Notes under the pieces: generated by a model
What the model saw: the letters and a program-made list of their open reading frames with translations, nothing else
What the model was told of the DNA's origin: nothing
Database searches by the model: none
NCBI RefSeq assembly: GCF_029840635.1
Contig: NZ_JAOCCU010000064.1
Coordinates: 1-32,390, forward strand
DNA: 32,390 nt
Direction of reading: 5' to 3'
Origin: Mitsuaria sp. GD03876
GTDB lineage: Bacteria > Pseudomonadota > Gammaproteobacteria > Burkholderiales > Burkholderiaceae_C
Shown here: positions 7,885-17,609 of the stretch, in pieces
How the letters are laid out: each line of letters starts with the position of its first letter
How positions within the stretch are numbered: position 1 is the first letter of the stretch
Made by a program: the position numbers and the translations under genes

Positions 7885-10188
7885 ATGTCCCGATTCCTGC
7901 CCGATGCCTTGCGCCCCCACGTGATCCAACTGGCGGTGCTCGCCACCGCGATGCAAGCGGGTTCGGCCTGGGCGGCCGAACCGTTCGTACTCAAGGACAT
8001 CCGTGTCGAAGGCCTGCAGCGCACCGACCCGGGTACCGTCTTCGCGGCGCTGCCGTTCCGCATCGGCGACACGTACAACGACGAGAAGGGCGCCGCCGCG
8101 CTGCGCGCGCTGTTCGCCACGGGCCTGTTCAAGGACGTGCGCATCAACCTCGACACCGACGCCGTCGTCATCGTGATCGAGGAACGTCCGATCATCGCCA
8201 ACGTCGGCTTCGTCGGCCTGAAGGAGTTCGACACCGAGGCGCTGACCAAGTCGCTCAAGGACGTCGGCATTGGCGAGGGCAAGCCCTTCGACAAGGCGCT
8301 GGCCGACCGCGCCGAGCAGGAGCTCAAGCGCCAGTACCTGACCCGCTCGCTGTACGGCGCCGAGGTCACGACGACGATCACCCCGATCGAGCGCAACCGC
8401 GTCAACGTGAGCTTCTCGGTGACCGAAGGCGAACCGGCCAAGATCGCCGAGATCCGCATCCTGGGCAACAAGGTCTTCAGCGAAAGCACGCTGACCGGGC
8501 TGCTGGAGCAGACGACCTCGGGCTGGCTGACCTGGTACACGAAGACCGACCGCTATTCCCGCGCCAAGCTCAACGCCGACCTGGAAACGATCCGCTCGTA
8601 CTACCTGAACCGCGGCTACCTCGAGTTCAACGTCGAGTCGACCCAGGTCACGATCTCGCCCGACAAGCAGAGCATCAGCATCGCGATCACGGTCAGCGAA
8701 GGCCAGCCCTACACCGTCAACGGCATCAAGCTCGAAGGCGACTTCCTGGGCCGCGACGAGGAATTCAAGCGCCTGATCGCGCTCAAGCCGGGCCAGCCGT
8801 ACAACGGCGAGGCGGTGGCGCAGACGACGCGCAATTTCCAGGACCTGTACGGCACCTTCGGCTACGCGTTCGCCCGGGTGGAGAGCCGCCCCGAGATCGA
8901 CCGCGCGACCGGCCAGGTGACGGTCACGCTGGTGGGCGAGCCGCAACGCCGCGTCTACGTGCGCCGCGTGCTGATCTCCGGCAACACCCGCACCCGCGAC
9001 GAAGTGATCCGCCGCGAGTTCCGCCAGTTCGAATCGTCCTGGTACGACGGCGCCCGCATCAAGGCCTCGCGCGACCGCGTCGAGCGCCTGGGCTACTTCA
9101 AGGACGTCACGATCGACACGACCGAGGTGCCGGGCTCGCCCGACCAGGTCGACGTCACGCTGACGGTGACCGAGCGCCCGACCGGCAACATCCAGATCGG
9201 CGCGGGCTACTCGAGCGCGAGCAAGCTGTCGCTGTCGGGCTCGATCTCGCAGGAGAACGTGTTCGGCTCCGGCAATTACCTGGGCATCCAGGTCAACACC
9301 GCCAGCACCGGCCGCTCGCTGGGCATCACGACGGTGGACCCGTACTTCACCGTCGACGGCGTGTCCCGCGCGATCGACGTGTTCTACCGGACCGTCAAGC
9401 CGATCAACAACCTCGGCGAGGAATACGAGTTCGCCTCCTACGGCGGCTCGGTCAAGTTCGGCGTGCCGTTCTCGGAGGACGACACCGTGTTCTTCGGCAT
9501 CGGCTACGAGACGACGCGCATCACGACGCGTACCGGCCTGCCCAACAGCTACTGGCTGTTCCGCGAGCAGTTCGGCTCGTCGGCGATGTCGATCCCGCTG
9601 ACGATCGGCTGGAAGAAGGACAACCGCGACTCGGTCATCACGCCGACCGCCGGCTCGATGAAGCGGGTCAACCTGGAACTGAGCCCGGTCGGCGACTCGC
9701 GCTACTCGATCATCAACCTGCAGTACCAGCAGTTCGTGCCGCTGGGCCGCAAGTTCTCGCTGATGGTCAACGGCGAACTCGCCTACGGCAAGGGCGTCGG
9801 CGGCCGGCCGTATCCGATCTTCAAGAACTTCTACGGCGGCGGCCTGGGCTCGGTGCGGGTGTTCGAGCCCGGCACGCTCGGCCCGGTCGACGTCACCGGC
9901 TCGTACACCGGCGGCAACCGCAAGTTCAACCTGAATACCGAGTTCTACGTGCCGGTGCCGGGCTCCGGCAACGACAAGAGTTTCCGCCTGTTCGGCTTCC
10001 TGGACGCCGGCAACGTGTGGGGTCAGGACGAGAAACTGGACTTCGGCGACGTGCGCGCCTCGGCGGGTGTCGGCATCAGCTGGCTGTCGCCGATGGGGCC
10101 GCTGCGCCTGAGTTACGGCTCGCCGATCCGCAAGAAGCCGACGGATAGAATCGAGCGATTCCAATTCCAGATCGGAACTGCATTCTGA
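7885..10188 (+). CDS. bamA: Outer-membrane assembly factor BamA
   Basis: Encodes 767 residues, central subunit of the complex that folds beta-barrels into the outer membrane. A signal peptide ends near residue 31 (GSAWA|AEPF). Five POTRA repeats follow to about residue 420, seen as recurring patterns such as RILGNKVFSESTL and VLISGNTRTRDEVIRREF. The rest is a 16-strand barrel ending in the aromatic beta-signal FQIGTAF. The loop-6 motif, normally VRGF, reads VRVF at residues 657-660: Arg and Phe are kept but Gly is replaced by Val. The stop overlaps the skp start by one base (TGATG). The rseP-bamA-skp-lpxD order is the conserved envelope cluster. Confidence 0.97.
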   Translation: MSRFLPDALRPHVIQLAVLATAMQAGSAWAAEPFVLKDIRVEGLQRTDPGTVFAALPFRIGDTYNDEKGAAALRALFATGLFKDVRINLDTDAVVIVIEERPIIANVGFVGLKEFDTEALTKSLKDVGIGEGKPFDKALADRAEQELKRQYLTRSLYGAEVTTTITPIERNRVNVSFSVTEGEPAKIAEIRILGNKVFSESTLTGLLEQTTSGWLTWYTKTDRYSRAKLNADLETIRSYYLNRGYLEFNVESTQVTISPDKQSISIAITVSEGQPYTVNGIKLEGDFLGRDEEFKRLIALKPGQPYNGEAVAQTTRNFQDLYGTFGYAFARVESRPEIDRATGQVTVTLVGEPQRRVYVRRVLISGNTRTRDEVIRREFRQFESSWYDGARIKASRDRVERLGYFKDVTIDTTEVPGSPDQVDVTLTVTERPTGNIQIGAGYSSASKLSLSGSISQENVFGSGNYLGIQVNTASTGRSLGITTVDPYFTVDGVSRAIDVFYRTVKPINNLGEEYEFASYGGSVKFGVPFSEDDTVFFGIGYETTRITTRTGLPNSYWLFREQFGSSAMSIPLTIGWKKDNRDSVITPTAGSMKRVNLELSPVGDSRYSIINLQYQQFVPLGRKFSLMVNGELAYGKGVGGRPYPIFKNFYGGGLGSVRVFEPGTLGPVDVTGSYTGGNRKFNLNTEFYVPVPGSGNDKSFRLFGFLDAGNVWGQDEKLDFGDVRASAGVGISWLSPMGPLRLSYGSPIRKKPTDRIERFQFQIGTAF
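10146..10151 (+). promoter_or_regulatory. Possible -10 box (TAGAAT) before skp
   Basis: TAGAAT lies 37 bp before the skp ATG, inside the bamA 3' end. The same hexamer appears before ppsA and rpsF. No convincing -35 is present, so support is weak. Confidence 0.2.
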
Positions 10189-10697
10189 TGAAGAGCAAGC
10201 TGTCGCAGATCGTCGCCACCGTCTTGCTGACGGGCGCGGCGACCCTGGGCGCGCAAGCCCAGGAGGTCAAGATCGGCTACGTGAACACGGAGCGGATCCT
10301 GCGCGAGACCAACGTGGCCAAGGCCGCGGAGACGAAGCTGCAAGCCGAGTTCAGCCGGCGCGAGAAGGCGCTGGTGGACCAGGAAACCAAGCTGCGCGCG
10401 GCCGCCGAGAAGCTCGACAAGGAAAGCCCGGCCCTGGCCGAGGCCGAGCGCGGCCGCCGCCAGCGCGAGCTGATCGAGCAGGACCGCGACCTGCAGCGCA
10501 AGCGCCGTGAGTTCAACGAGGACGTCACCCAGCGCAAGAACGAGGAACTCGCCGCCGTGATCGAGAAGGCCAACAAGGTCATCAAGCAGATCTTCGAGCA
10601 GGAGAAGTACGATCTGATCGTTCAGGACGCGATTCATGCCAGCCCCCGCGTGGACATCACGAAGAAGGTGATCGACGCGCTCAACAACCCGAAGTGA
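10188..10697 (+). CDS. skp: Periplasmic chaperone Skp/OmpH family
   Basis: Encodes 169 residues. A signal peptide precedes a probable cut after AQA at residue 24, giving a mature protein that starts [16 protein letters not shown], the usual start of the Skp body. The middle is long, charged and helical (Lys, Glu, Arg-rich), matching the tentacles of the trimer that holds unfolded outer-membrane proteins on the way to BamA. The C-terminal strand [18 protein letters not shown] is typical. Its ATG shares an A with the bamA stop, so coupled translation is likely. Confidence 0.93.
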   Translation: MKSKLSQIVATVLLTGAATLGAQAQEVKIGYVNTERILRETNVAKAAETKLQAEFSRREKALVDQETKLRAAAEKLDKESPALAEAERGRRQRELIEQDRDLQRKRREFNEDVTQRKNEELAAVIEKANKVIKQIFEQEKYDLIVQDAIHASPRVDITKKVIDALNNPK

Positions 10698-11767
10698 CCG
10701 TGAAGCAGGTTCTGGTCTCGGATCTGATCGCCGCCTTGGGCGGCGATCTTGTTGGTGCCTCTGACACGGCGATCCGCGCGATCGCCCCGCTGGAGGACGC
10801 CGGCGCGGACGCGATCGCCTTCCTGTCCAACCCGAAGTACGAGGCGCAGCTCGCCACGACCGGCGCCGCCTGCGTCATCGTGTCGCCGAAGCTGGCCGAG
10901 GCCGCCTCGGCGCGGCGCGGCGCGGGCACGACGGCCTGCTGCATCGTGGCGCCGGATCCCTACCTGTATTTCGCGCGGCTGACCCAATGGTGGGCCGCGA
11001 ACATGCGCAAGCCGCGCGCGACGCCGGCGATCCACCCGAGCGCGACGGTCGCCGCGGACGCGACGATCGGCCGCGATGTCGAGGTCGGCCCGCACGCGGT
11101 GATCGAGTCCGGCGTCGTCCTGGGCGACGGCGTGCGCATCGGCGCGCACACGATCGTCGAGCAGGACGCGCGCATCGGCGCCCACACGCGGCTGGCGCCG
11201 CACGTGGTGTTCGGGCATGACTGCGTGATCGGCGAGCGCTCGCTGCTGCACAGCGGCGTCGTGATCGGGGCGGACGGCTTCGGCTTCGCGCCGGCCCGGC
11301 GCGCCGACGGCGCGGGCGTGGACTGGGTCAAGATCGAGCAGCTCGGCGCGGTGCGCCTGGGCGACGGCGTCGAGGTCGGCGCCAACACCTGCATCGACCG
11401 CGGCGCGCTGGGCGACACGGTGATCGCCGACGGCGTGATCATCGACAACCTGGTCCAGATCGCGCACAACGTGAAGATCGGCCGCGGCACGGCGATCGCC
11501 GGCGCGGTGGCGATCGCCGGCAGCGCCGAGATCGGCGCGAACTGCATCGTGGCCGGCGCGGCCCGGATCAACGGTCACATCAAGATCACGGACGGCGTGC
11601 AGATCGGCCCCACGGCCAACATCAGCAACAGCATCGACAAGGCCGGCGCCTACGCCGGCATGTGGCCCTTCGAGGACGCCGCGTCCTGGCAGAAGAACGC
11701 GGCCGCGCTGCGCGGGCTCTACGAGCTGCGCCAGCGCGTGCGCGCTTTGGAAAAGAAGACGACATGA
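10694..11767 (+). CDS. lpxD: UDP-3-O-acylglucosamine N-acyltransferase
   Basis: Encodes 357 residues. It adds the N-linked acyl chain to UDP-3-O-acyl-glucosamine, the third step of lipid A synthesis, using acyl-ACP. The N-terminal uridine-binding domain ends around residue 100; after it come many hexapeptide repeats of the left-handed beta-helix (for example [20 protein letters not shown]). The catalytic His lies in [11 protein letters not shown]. Start choice is uncertain: GTG at 10694 overlaps the skp stop and GTG at 10700 would shorten it by two residues. The stop overlaps the fabZ start (ATGA). Confidence 0.96.
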   Translation: MTVKQVLVSDLIAALGGDLVGASDTAIRAIAPLEDAGADAIAFLSNPKYEAQLATTGAACVIVSPKLAEAASARRGAGTTACCIVAPDPYLYFARLTQWWAANMRKPRATPAIHPSATVAADATIGRDVEVGPHAVIESGVVLGDGVRIGAHTIVEQDARIGAHTRLAPHVVFGHDCVIGERSLLHSGVVIGADGFGFAPARRADGAGVDWVKIEQLGAVRLGDGVEVGANTCIDRGALGDTVIADGVIIDNLVQIAHNVKIGRGTAIAGAVAIAGSAEIGANCIVAGAARINGHIKITDGVQIGPTANISNSIDKAGAYAGMWPFEDAASWQKNAAALRGLYELRQRVRALEKKTT

Positions 11768-12219
11768 ACGAGACGAGCATCGACATCCACGGCATCCTCG
11801 CGAAGCTGCCGCACCGCTATCCGATCCTGCTGGTGGACCGCGTGCTGGAAGTGGAGAAGGGCGTGCGCATCCGCGCGCTGAAGAACGTCAGCATCAACGA
11901 GCCCTTCTTCCTGGGCCACTTCCCGCACCGTCCGGTGATGCCGGGCGTGCTGATCCTGGAAGCGCTGGCGCAGGCCGCGACGCTGCTGGCCGTCCAGAGC
12001 TACGACTTCACGCTGGACGAGAACCACGTCGTCTACTTCGCCGGCATCGACAACGCGCGCTTCAAGCGTCCGGTGGAGCCGGGCGACCAACTGATCCTCG
12101 AGGTCACGCTGGACCGCGCCAAGGCCGGCATTTACAAGTTCGGCGCGAAGGCGCTGGTCGGCGGCGACCTGGTCGCCGAGGCCGGCCTGATGTGCACGAT
12201 GCGCAAGCTCGACTGCTGA
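11764..12219 (+). CDS. fabZ: 3-hydroxyacyl-ACP dehydratase FabZ
   Basis: Encodes 151 residues with a single hot-dog fold. It dehydrates (3R)-hydroxyacyl-ACP in fatty-acid elongation; the same substrate feeds LpxA and LpxD, so its place between them sets the balance of membrane lipid and lipid A. The active site is in [20 protein letters not shown], with His52 and Glu66. The ATG at 11764 overlaps the lpxD stop. Twelve bases separate it from lpxA. Confidence 0.97.
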   Translation: MNETSIDIHGILAKLPHRYPILLVDRVLEVEKGVRIRALKNVSINEPFFLGHFPHRPVMPGVLILEALAQAATLLAVQSYDFTLDENHVVYFAGIDNARFKRPVEPGDQLILEVTLDRAKAGIYKFGAKALVGGDLVAEAGLMCTMRKLDC

Positions 12220-12231
12220 GCAACGCCGCCC

Positions 12232-13023
12232 ATGGCCCGGATCCATCCCACCGCGATCGTCGACCCGAAGGCGCAGCTCGACGACACCGTCCAGGTCGGT
12301 CCCTACGCGGTGATCGGCCCGGAGGTGCGCATCGGCGCCGGCACGCGGATCGGCCCGCACACCGTCGTCGAGGGCCGGACCACGATCGGCCGCGACAACG
12401 TCATCTACCAGTTCGCGTCGATCGGCGCGATGCCGCAGGACATGAGCCACGGCGGCGAGGTGACCGAGCTGACGATCGGCGACCGCAACACGATCCGCGA
12501 GTTCTGCACCTTCAACACCGGCACCTTCAAGGAGCAGGGCGTCACGCGCGTCGGCTCCGACAACTGGGTGATGGCCTACGTGCACCTGGCGCATGACGTC
12601 GTCGTCGGCGACCACTGCGTGCTGGCCAACAACGCGACGCTGGCCGGCCACGTCCACGTCGGCGACTGGGCGACCATCGGCGGCCTGACCGGCGTCCACC
12701 AGTTCGTGCACGTCGGCGCGCACGCGATGATCGGTTTCCAGGGGCACGTGGCCCAGGATGTCGCGCCCTACATGACCGTCGACGGCAATCCGCTGGCGGT
12801 GCGCGCGGTCAACCTGACCGGCCTGCGCCGGCGCGGCTTCAGCAACGACCGGATCGGCGTGATCCGCCAGCTGCACAAGCTGCTGTTCCGCGACGGCACG
12901 ACGCTGGAGCAGTCGGTGGCCAACATCGAGGCGCTCAAGCACGGCCAGGACGCCGAGTCGACGCGCGACATCCAGGCGATGCTGGATTTCCTGGCGGGCG
13001 CCAAGCGCGGCCTCGTCCGCTGA
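12232..13023 (+). CDS. lpxA: UDP-N-acetylglucosamine O-acyltransferase
   Basis: Encodes 263 residues. It transfers a 3-hydroxyacyl chain from ACP to the 3-OH of UDP-GlcNAc, the first step of lipid A. The start [16 protein letters not shown] and the run of hexapeptide repeats are typical. By alignment with E. coli LpxA, His121 (in HLAHDVVVG) is the catalytic base; His118, His140 and His156 match the other conserved histidines. The C-terminal helical domain follows from about residue 190. The ATG at 12232 is the family start. Nineteen bases separate it from lpxB. Confidence 0.97.
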   Translation: MARIHPTAIVDPKAQLDDTVQVGPYAVIGPEVRIGAGTRIGPHTVVEGRTTIGRDNVIYQFASIGAMPQDMSHGGEVTELTIGDRNTIREFCTFNTGTFKEQGVTRVGSDNWVMAYVHLAHDVVVGDHCVLANNATLAGHVHVGDWATIGGLTGVHQFVHVGAHAMIGFQGHVAQDVAPYMTVDGNPLAVRAVNLTGLRRRGFSNDRIGVIRQLHKLLFRDGTTLEQSVANIEALKHGQDAESTRDIQAMLDFLAGAKRGLVR

Positions 13024-13042
13024 GCGACCCGGACGCACCGAC

Positions 13043-14188
13043 ATGACCTCCACGGATCCTCGACTGGGCCTGGTGGCCGGCGAGGCCTCCGGGGACCTGC
13101 TGGCCAGCCTGCTGCTGCGCGGGCTCAAGGACCGCTGGCCGGAGCTGAGCTCGGCCGGCATCGGCGGCCCGAAGATGGCCGCGCAGGGCTTCGACGCCTG
13201 GTGGCCCAGCCACAAGCTGTCGATCTTCGGCTACTGGGACGCGATCAAGAACATCCGCGAGCTGCTGGCGATCCGCCGCCAGCTCGGCGACCGGCTGATC
13301 GCCGAGCGGCCGTCGGTCTTCGTCGGCGTCGACGCGCCGGATTTCAATTTCGGCCTGGAGCAGCGGCTGCGCGAGGCCGGCATCAAGACGGTCCATTTCG
13401 TCTGCCCGTCGATCTGGGCCTGGCGCGCGGAGCGCGTCCAGACCATCAAGCGCAGCGCGGACCACGTGCTGTGCCTGTTCCCGTTCGAGCCCGCGATCCT
13501 GGACAAGGCCGGCATCCCGTCGACCTACGTCGGGCATCCGCTGGCGGACCAGATCCCGTTCGAGCCGCCGCGCGAGGACGCGCGCCGCGACCTGGGATTC
13601 GGCGACGCCGACACCGTCGTGGCGATCCTGCCCGGCAGCCGCCGCAGCGAGCTGACCTACATCGGCCCGCCGTTGCTGGACGCCGCGCAGCGCATGCTCA
13701 AGGCGCGGCCGGGGCTGCGCTTCGTGATCCCGATCGCGCCGGGCCTGCGGCCGATGGTCGAGGCGCTGATGGCCCAGCACGGCCAGCATCTGCCGATGAC
13801 GCTGGTGGACGGCCGCGCGCAGGACGCGCTGGCCGCCTGCGACCTGACGCTGGTGGCCAGCGGGACGGCGACGCTGGAAGCGGCGCTGCTCAAGCGGCCG
13901 ATGGTGATCGCCTACAAGCTGCACTGGTTCAACGCGTGGCGGATGAAGGGCAAGGCGCTGCTGCCGTGGGTGGGGCTGCCCAACGTGCTCGCGCGCGAGA
14001 CGCTGGTGCCCGAATGCCTGCAGGACGACTGCACCGGCGAGCGCATCGCGCGCGAGGGCCTGGCCTGGCTGGACGACGCGCCGCGCCGCGAGCGGCTGCA
14101 TGAGCGCTTCCTCGAGATCCATCAACAGCTGCGCTGCAACACCGCGCTGAGGGCCGGCGATGCGATCGCGAAAATCCTTGGCGCCTGA
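13043..14188 (+). CDS. lpxB: Lipid-A-disaccharide synthase
   Basis: Encodes 381 residues, a GT-B glycosyltransferase (family GT19) that joins UDP-diacylglucosamine and lipid X into the lipid A disaccharide. Markers are [20 protein letters not shown] near the N-terminus, [21 protein letters not shown] and [20 protein letters not shown]. It follows lpxA and its 3' end overlaps rnhB by 29 bases. A hydrophobic surface patch for peripheral membrane binding is known in the family but not tested here. Confidence 0.97.
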   Translation: MTSTDPRLGLVAGEASGDLLASLLLRGLKDRWPELSSAGIGGPKMAAQGFDAWWPSHKLSIFGYWDAIKNIRELLAIRRQLGDRLIAERPSVFVGVDAPDFNFGLEQRLREAGIKTVHFVCPSIWAWRAERVQTIKRSADHVLCLFPFEPAILDKAGIPSTYVGHPLADQIPFEPPREDARRDLGFGDADTVVAILPGSRRSELTYIGPPLLDAAQRMLKARPGLRFVIPIAPGLRPMVEALMAQHGQHLPMTLVDGRAQDALAACDLTLVASGTATLEAALLKRPMVIAYKLHWFNAWRMKGKALLPWVGLPNVLARETLVPECLQDDCTGERIAREGLAWLDDAPRRERLHERFLEIHQQLRCNTALRAGDAIAKILGA

Positions 14189-14828
14189 GCAGGCGCAGCT
14201 GGGGCTGGAGTGGGCTCGCGACGGGCTGCTGTGCGGCGTCGACGAGGCCGGACGCGGACCGCTGGCCGGACCGGTGGTGGCCGCGGCGGTGATCCTGGAC
14301 GACCAGCATCCGATCAAGGGGCTGAACGACTCGAAGGTGCTCAGCGAGAAGAAACGCGAGCAGCTCTTCGACGAGATCCGCGCCAAGGCGCTGTGTTTCT
14401 GCATCGCGGAGGCGACGGTCGAGGAGATCGACCGCATCAACATCCTGCAGGCGACGATGCTGGCGATGCGCCGCGCGGTCGAGGGCCTGCGGCTGAAGCC
14501 GGCCCGCGTGCAGGTCGACGGCAACCGGCTGCCGGTGCTGCGCATCCCGGCCGAGGCGATCGTCAAGGGCGATGCGCTGGTGCCGGCGATCTCGGCGGCG
14601 TCGATCCTGGCCAAGGTGCATCGCGACCGCTTCTGCCTGCAGATGCACGAGCAGCATCCGCAATACGGCTTCGACAGCCACAAGGGCTACGGCACGCGCG
14701 AGCACCTGGAGGCGCTGCGCGTGCATGGCGCGACCGCCTGGCATCGCCAGAGCTTCGCGCCGGTGCGCTCGCTCGACCTGAGCGAACTGAGCCTGAGCGT
14801 CGGCGTCGGCGAGGTCGAGCTGGAGTGA
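14160..14828 (+). CDS. rnhB: Ribonuclease HII
   Basis: Encodes up to 222 residues. It cuts RNA in RNA-DNA hybrids and single ribonucleotides in DNA. The catalytic motif [19 protein letters not shown] places Asp28 and Glu29 of the DEDD set; the rest of the site and fold are seen in [20 protein letters not shown] and [13 protein letters not shown]. The ATG at 14160 lies inside lpxB; a TTG at 14178 is an alternative that would shorten the overlap. The C-terminal tail beyond about residue 200 is Leu/Ser/Glu-rich and probably not catalytic. Confidence 0.95.
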   Translation: MRSRKSLAPEQAQLGLEWARDGLLCGVDEAGRGPLAGPVVAAAVILDDQHPIKGLNDSKVLSEKKREQLFDEIRAKALCFCIAEATVEEIDRINILQATMLAMRRAVEGLRLKPARVQVDGNRLPVLRIPAEAIVKGDALVPAISAASILAKVHRDRFCLQMHEQHPQYGFDSHKGYGTREHLEALRVHGATAWHRQSFAPVRSLDLSELSLSVGVGEVELE

Positions 14829-14885
14829 GTGGCCGGAGCGGCGACGCGCCGGCCGCGCCTGACCATCTATGGGAGTGAACGCCGC

Positions 14886-15659
14886 ATGAGCTGGCAGTCG
14901 ATCACCGCGCGGGACAACCCCAAGCTGCAACACCTGCGCAAGCTGGCGCAGGACGGCGGCGCCTATCGCAAGCTGGGCGGCGTCTGGCTGGAGGGCGACC
15001 ACCTGGCCCGCGCGGCGGTGCAGCGCGGCGTGACGCCGGCGCTGGCGCTGATCACCGACGTCGCGGCGGCGGACGAGTCGCTGCGCGCGCTCGCGGACGT
15101 CGCGCCCAAGGTGCTGGTGGTGTCGCCGGCGCTGTTCAAGACGGTGTCGGGGCTGGAGTCGCCGGCGCAGATCGGTTTCGAGCTGGCGCTGCCGGCGCAG
15201 CCGCGGATCGAGGCCCAGGCGGATTCCGTCGTGCTGGACCGGCTGCAGGACGCCGGCAATGTCGGCACGATCCTGCGCAGCGCGGCGGCGCTCGGGTTCC
15301 GGCAGGTGCTGGCGCTCAAGGGCACGGCGGCGCTGTGGTCGCCCAAGGTGCTGCGCGCCGGCATGGGCGCGCATTTCGGGCTGAGGCTGATCGAGGGCCT
15401 GGGCGTCGAGGACCTCGACGCGCTGAAGGTGCCGCTGCTGGCGACCAGCTCGCATGCCGACGCGATGCTGCACCAGGCCGATCTGCCCAGCCCCTGCGGC
15501 TGGGTGATGGGCCACGAAGGGCAGGGCGTTTCCGAGGCGCTGATGCGGCGCTGCGCGCTGCGCATCGGCATTCCGCAGCCCGGCGGCGAGGAGTCGCTGA
15601 ACGTGGCGAGCGCGGCGTCGATCTGCCTGTACGAGTCGGCGCGGCGCCGGCTGGGCTGA
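14886..15659 (+). CDS. TrmH-family (SpoU) RNA 2'-O-methyltransferase
   Basis: Encodes 257 residues. An N-terminal substrate-binding domain (about 1-90, with WLEGDHLARAA) precedes a knotted SPOUT domain. Motif 1 is DRLQDAGNVGTILRSAAALG, motif 2 is GHEGQGVSEAL and motif 3 is IPQPGGEESLNVASAASI. The family methylates the 2'-OH of tRNA or rRNA with S-adenosylmethionine. The exact target (for example 23S rRNA) cannot be read from sequence. The ATG at 14886 is preferred over a GTG at 14829 because the family begins near ITARDNPKLQHLRKL. It follows rnhB, as in many Burkholderiales. Confidence 0.9.
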   Translation: MSWQSITARDNPKLQHLRKLAQDGGAYRKLGGVWLEGDHLARAAVQRGVTPALALITDVAAADESLRALADVAPKVLVVSPALFKTVSGLESPAQIGFELALPAQPRIEAQADSVVLDRLQDAGNVGTILRSAAALGFRQVLALKGTAALWSPKVLRAGMGAHFGLRLIEGLGVEDLDALKVPLLATSSHADAMLHQADLPSPCGWVMGHEGQGVSEALMRRCALRIGIPQPGGEESLNVASAASICLYESARRRLG

Positions 15660-15680
15660 TCGGCCTGAAGCGCGCTTGAC

Positions 15681-15706
15681 CGGCCGGGATCGGCCCGGAT
15701 CGGCCC
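15681..15706. repeat. Tandem 10-bp repeat between the methyltransferase gene and the EamA gene
   Basis: CGGCCGGGAT, CGGCCCGGAT and the partial CGGCCC follow head to tail in the 70-bp gap between two convergent genes. Transcription termination may occur here, but no T-run is present. Confidence 0.5.
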
Positions 15707-15729
15707 TTGTCGACTGATCGGACTCCTGC

Positions 15730-16620
15730 TCAGCGCGCCATCGCGAGCGCCGCCACCCCCAGCGCGATGAACACCGCGCCGGCGATGCGCCAGCCGCGTT
15801 CGCCTTCCCCCAGCAACTGGCCGCCGATCAGCGCGGCGAACAGCATCGACAGCTCCCGCGCCGGCGCCACGCGCGACAGCGGCGCCAGCGTCATCGCGTA
15901 CAGCACCAGGATGTAGGCGGTCGGCGCGCCGATCGCGACCACCAGCGCGTGTTTCCACTGCCGCCGCAGCGCGGGCAGGAAACCGGCGCGGTCGCGCAGC
16001 ACCGCGGGCAGGCTGACCGGCACGCGCAGCAGGTTGCAGAAGTAGTCGTAGATCAGCGGCGACAGCGCCAGCACCTTCACCGCGTAGCCGTCGATGAGGC
16101 TGTAGGCGGCGATGGTCGCGCCGGTCAACGCGCCCCAGGCGATGCCGAGCTGGCGCTTGCGGTGCAGGTCGGGATCGCGGCCGGCGCCCTTGGCGAAGAA
16201 GGCCGGCCCGGCGGCCATCAGCAGGATGCCGCCGACGACGCCCGCCAGGCCGAGCGTGCCGCCCAGGCCCAGGTGCTCGTCGAGCAGCACGACCGCGGCC
16301 AGCGCCGAGATCAAGGGCCCGCTGCCGCGCGCCACGGGGTAGACGACGGTCATGTCCGCCGCGCGGTAGCCGGCGAGCAGCGCGTTGAAGTAGGCGAGGT
16401 GGACGACGGCGCTGGCCAGCGTCGCGGTCCAGGCCTGCCAGCCCCAGTTCGGCAGTTCATCGAAGCCCGCGACGACGACCACCGGCAGCCACAGCAGGCT
16501 GACGCCGATGGCGGTCATGCACGCGAAATGGTGGTTGCCCTGCGCTTTCTTGGCGGCGAAGTTCCACAGCGCGTGGACCAACGCGGCCACGACGACCAGG
16601 GCCAGCGCGGAGGCCGGCAT
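15730..16620 (-). CDS. EamA/DMT-family transporter
   Basis: Encodes 296 residues with about ten hydrophobic helices in two EamA halves, the drug/metabolite transporter layout. The first half begins ALALVVVAALVHALWNFAAK and the second GIAWGALTGATIAAYSLIDG, after a short charged linker (GAGRDPDLHRKRQ). Substrate cannot be inferred; relatives export amino acids or metabolites. It lies 18 bp downstream of ppsR on the same strand and may be co-transcribed with it. It intervenes between the methyltransferase gene and ppsR. Confidence 0.9.
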   Translation of the reverse strand: MPASALALVVVAALVHALWNFAAKKAQGNHHFACMTAIGVSLLWLPVVVVAGFDELPNWGWQAWTATLASAVVHLAYFNALLAGYRAADMTVVYPVARGSGPLISALAAVVLLDEHLGLGGTLGLAGVVGGILLMAAGPAFFAKGAGRDPDLHRKRQLGIAWGALTGATIAAYSLIDGYAVKVLALSPLIYDYFCNLLRVPVSLPAVLRDRAGFLPALRRQWKHALVVAIGAPTAYILVLYAMTLAPLSRVAPARELSMLFAALIGGQLLGEGERGWRIAGAVFIALGVAALAMAR

Positions 16621-16638
16621 CCGTCGACGGGCCCGCGC

Positions 16639-17469
16639 TCAGTAGATCAATCGATCGGGGCGGATGTCCCGCAGGATCGTCGTGGCGATCTCCTCGATCG
16701 ACTTGTGCGTCGACGACAGCCAGCTGATGCCGGCCTTCTTCATCATCGTCTCCGCCTCGCGGACCTCGTAATGGCAGTTCATGAGGTCGGCGTACTTGCT
16801 GCCCGGCCGGCGCTCGTTGCGCACCTGCGCCAGGCGCTCGGGATCGATCGTCAGCCCGAAGCACTTCTTCTTGTGCGGGATCAGCAGCGAGGGCAGCTGG
16901 CCGCGCTCGAAGTCCTCGGGGATCAGCGGGTAGTTGGCCGCCTTGATGCCGTGCTGCATCGCCAGGTAGAGCGAGGTCGGCGTCTTGCCGCAGCGGCTCA
17001 CGCCCACCAGGATCACGTCGGCGGAGTCCAGGTTGCGCGCCGACTGCCCGTCGTCGTGCGCCAGCGAGAAGTTGATCGCCTCGATCCGGTCGTGGTACTC
17101 CTGGCTCTTGGCGACGTCGGAGAAGCGGCCGACGCGGTGGCTGGACTTGACGCGGAACTCGTCCTCCAGCGGCGCGATGAAGGTGCCGAACATGTCCAGC
17201 ACCAGCCCCTGGCACTCCTGGCGCACCACGTTGAGCACCTCGCGGTTGACCAGCGTGGCGAAGACGATGGGGCGGTGACCCTCGCGTTCGCCGGTCTCGT
17301 TGATCTCGCGCACCAGTTGCCGCGCCTTCTCGCCGCTGTCGACGAAGGGGCGGCGCACGTGGCGCGCCTTCACCGAGAACTGCGCCAGGATGGAGTTACC
17401 GAAGGTTTCGGCGGTGATGCCGGTGCCGTCCGAGACGAAGAAGACGGTGTGCTGGGTCATTTCGGGCAT
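16639..17469 (-). CDS. ppsR: PEP synthase regulatory protein (bifunctional kinase/pyrophosphorylase)
   Basis: Encodes 276 residues of the DUF299 family. It inactivates PEP synthase by ADP-dependent phosphorylation of a Thr next to the catalytic His and reactivates it by phosphate-dependent removal. The N-terminus HTVFFVSDGTGITAETFG and the P-loop-like GVSRCGKTPTSLYLA (residues 156-170) are diagnostic. The ATG at 17469 was chosen over the ATG at 17460 because it leaves AGGA upstream; the frame stays open further 5', and an ATG at 17518 would add 16 residues. It is divergent from its target ppsA, the conserved arrangement. Confidence 0.93.
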   Translation of the reverse strand: MPEMTQHTVFFVSDGTGITAETFGNSILAQFSVKARHVRRPFVDSGEKARQLVREINETGEREGHRPIVFATLVNREVLNVVRQECQGLVLDMFGTFIAPLEDEFRVKSSHRVGRFSDVAKSQEYHDRIEAINFSLAHDDGQSARNLDSADVILVGVSRCGKTPTSLYLAMQHGIKAANYPLIPEDFERGQLPSLLIPHKKKCFGLTIDPERLAQVRNERRPGSKYADLMNCHYEVREAETMMKKAGISWLSSTHKSIEEIATTILRDIRPDRLIY

Positions 17470-17505
17470 GGGGAGGCGGTCCTGAAGCGGTCCGGGAGCC
17501 TTCGC

Positions 17506-17560
17506 CGGCACGGGCATGCCACGTGCCGAAGCGAGAAGTTCGACCGGGGAAAAGCCCCGG
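17506..17560 (-). promoter_or_regulatory. Two hairpins in the ppsR leader
   Basis: CGGCACG (17506-17512) pairs with CGTGCCG (17522-17528) around a GGCATGCC core. CCGGGG (17544-17549) pairs with CCCCGG (17555-17560) around AAAAG. Both would lie in the 5' untranslated RNA of ppsR if transcription starts near 17575. The function is unknown. Confidence 0.3.
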
Positions 17561-17579
17561 CCCGGCCCCGAACGAGGGC

Positions 17580-17609
17580 TTACATCATAGATCGGCGACC
17601 CACTAGAAT
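17580..17609 (+). promoter_or_regulatory. Candidate ppsA promoter in the 313-bp divergent region
   Basis: TAGAAT (17604-17609) matches the -10 consensus at five of six positions, with a poor TTACAT (17580-17585) 18 bp upstream. On the other strand TATGAT (17589-17584) is a -10 candidate for ppsR. The two would be back to back. Apart from these and the hairpins at 17506-17560, the 17470-17782 gap shows no gene. Confidence 0.35.

Noticed and set aside
5002-10164. A 1720-residue open frame on the minus strand opposite dxr, rseP and bamA
   Set aside because: It lies wholly opposite well-identified genes, is made of His/Arg/Asp/Gln-rich low-complexity sequence and is expected from the codon bias of high-GC genes.
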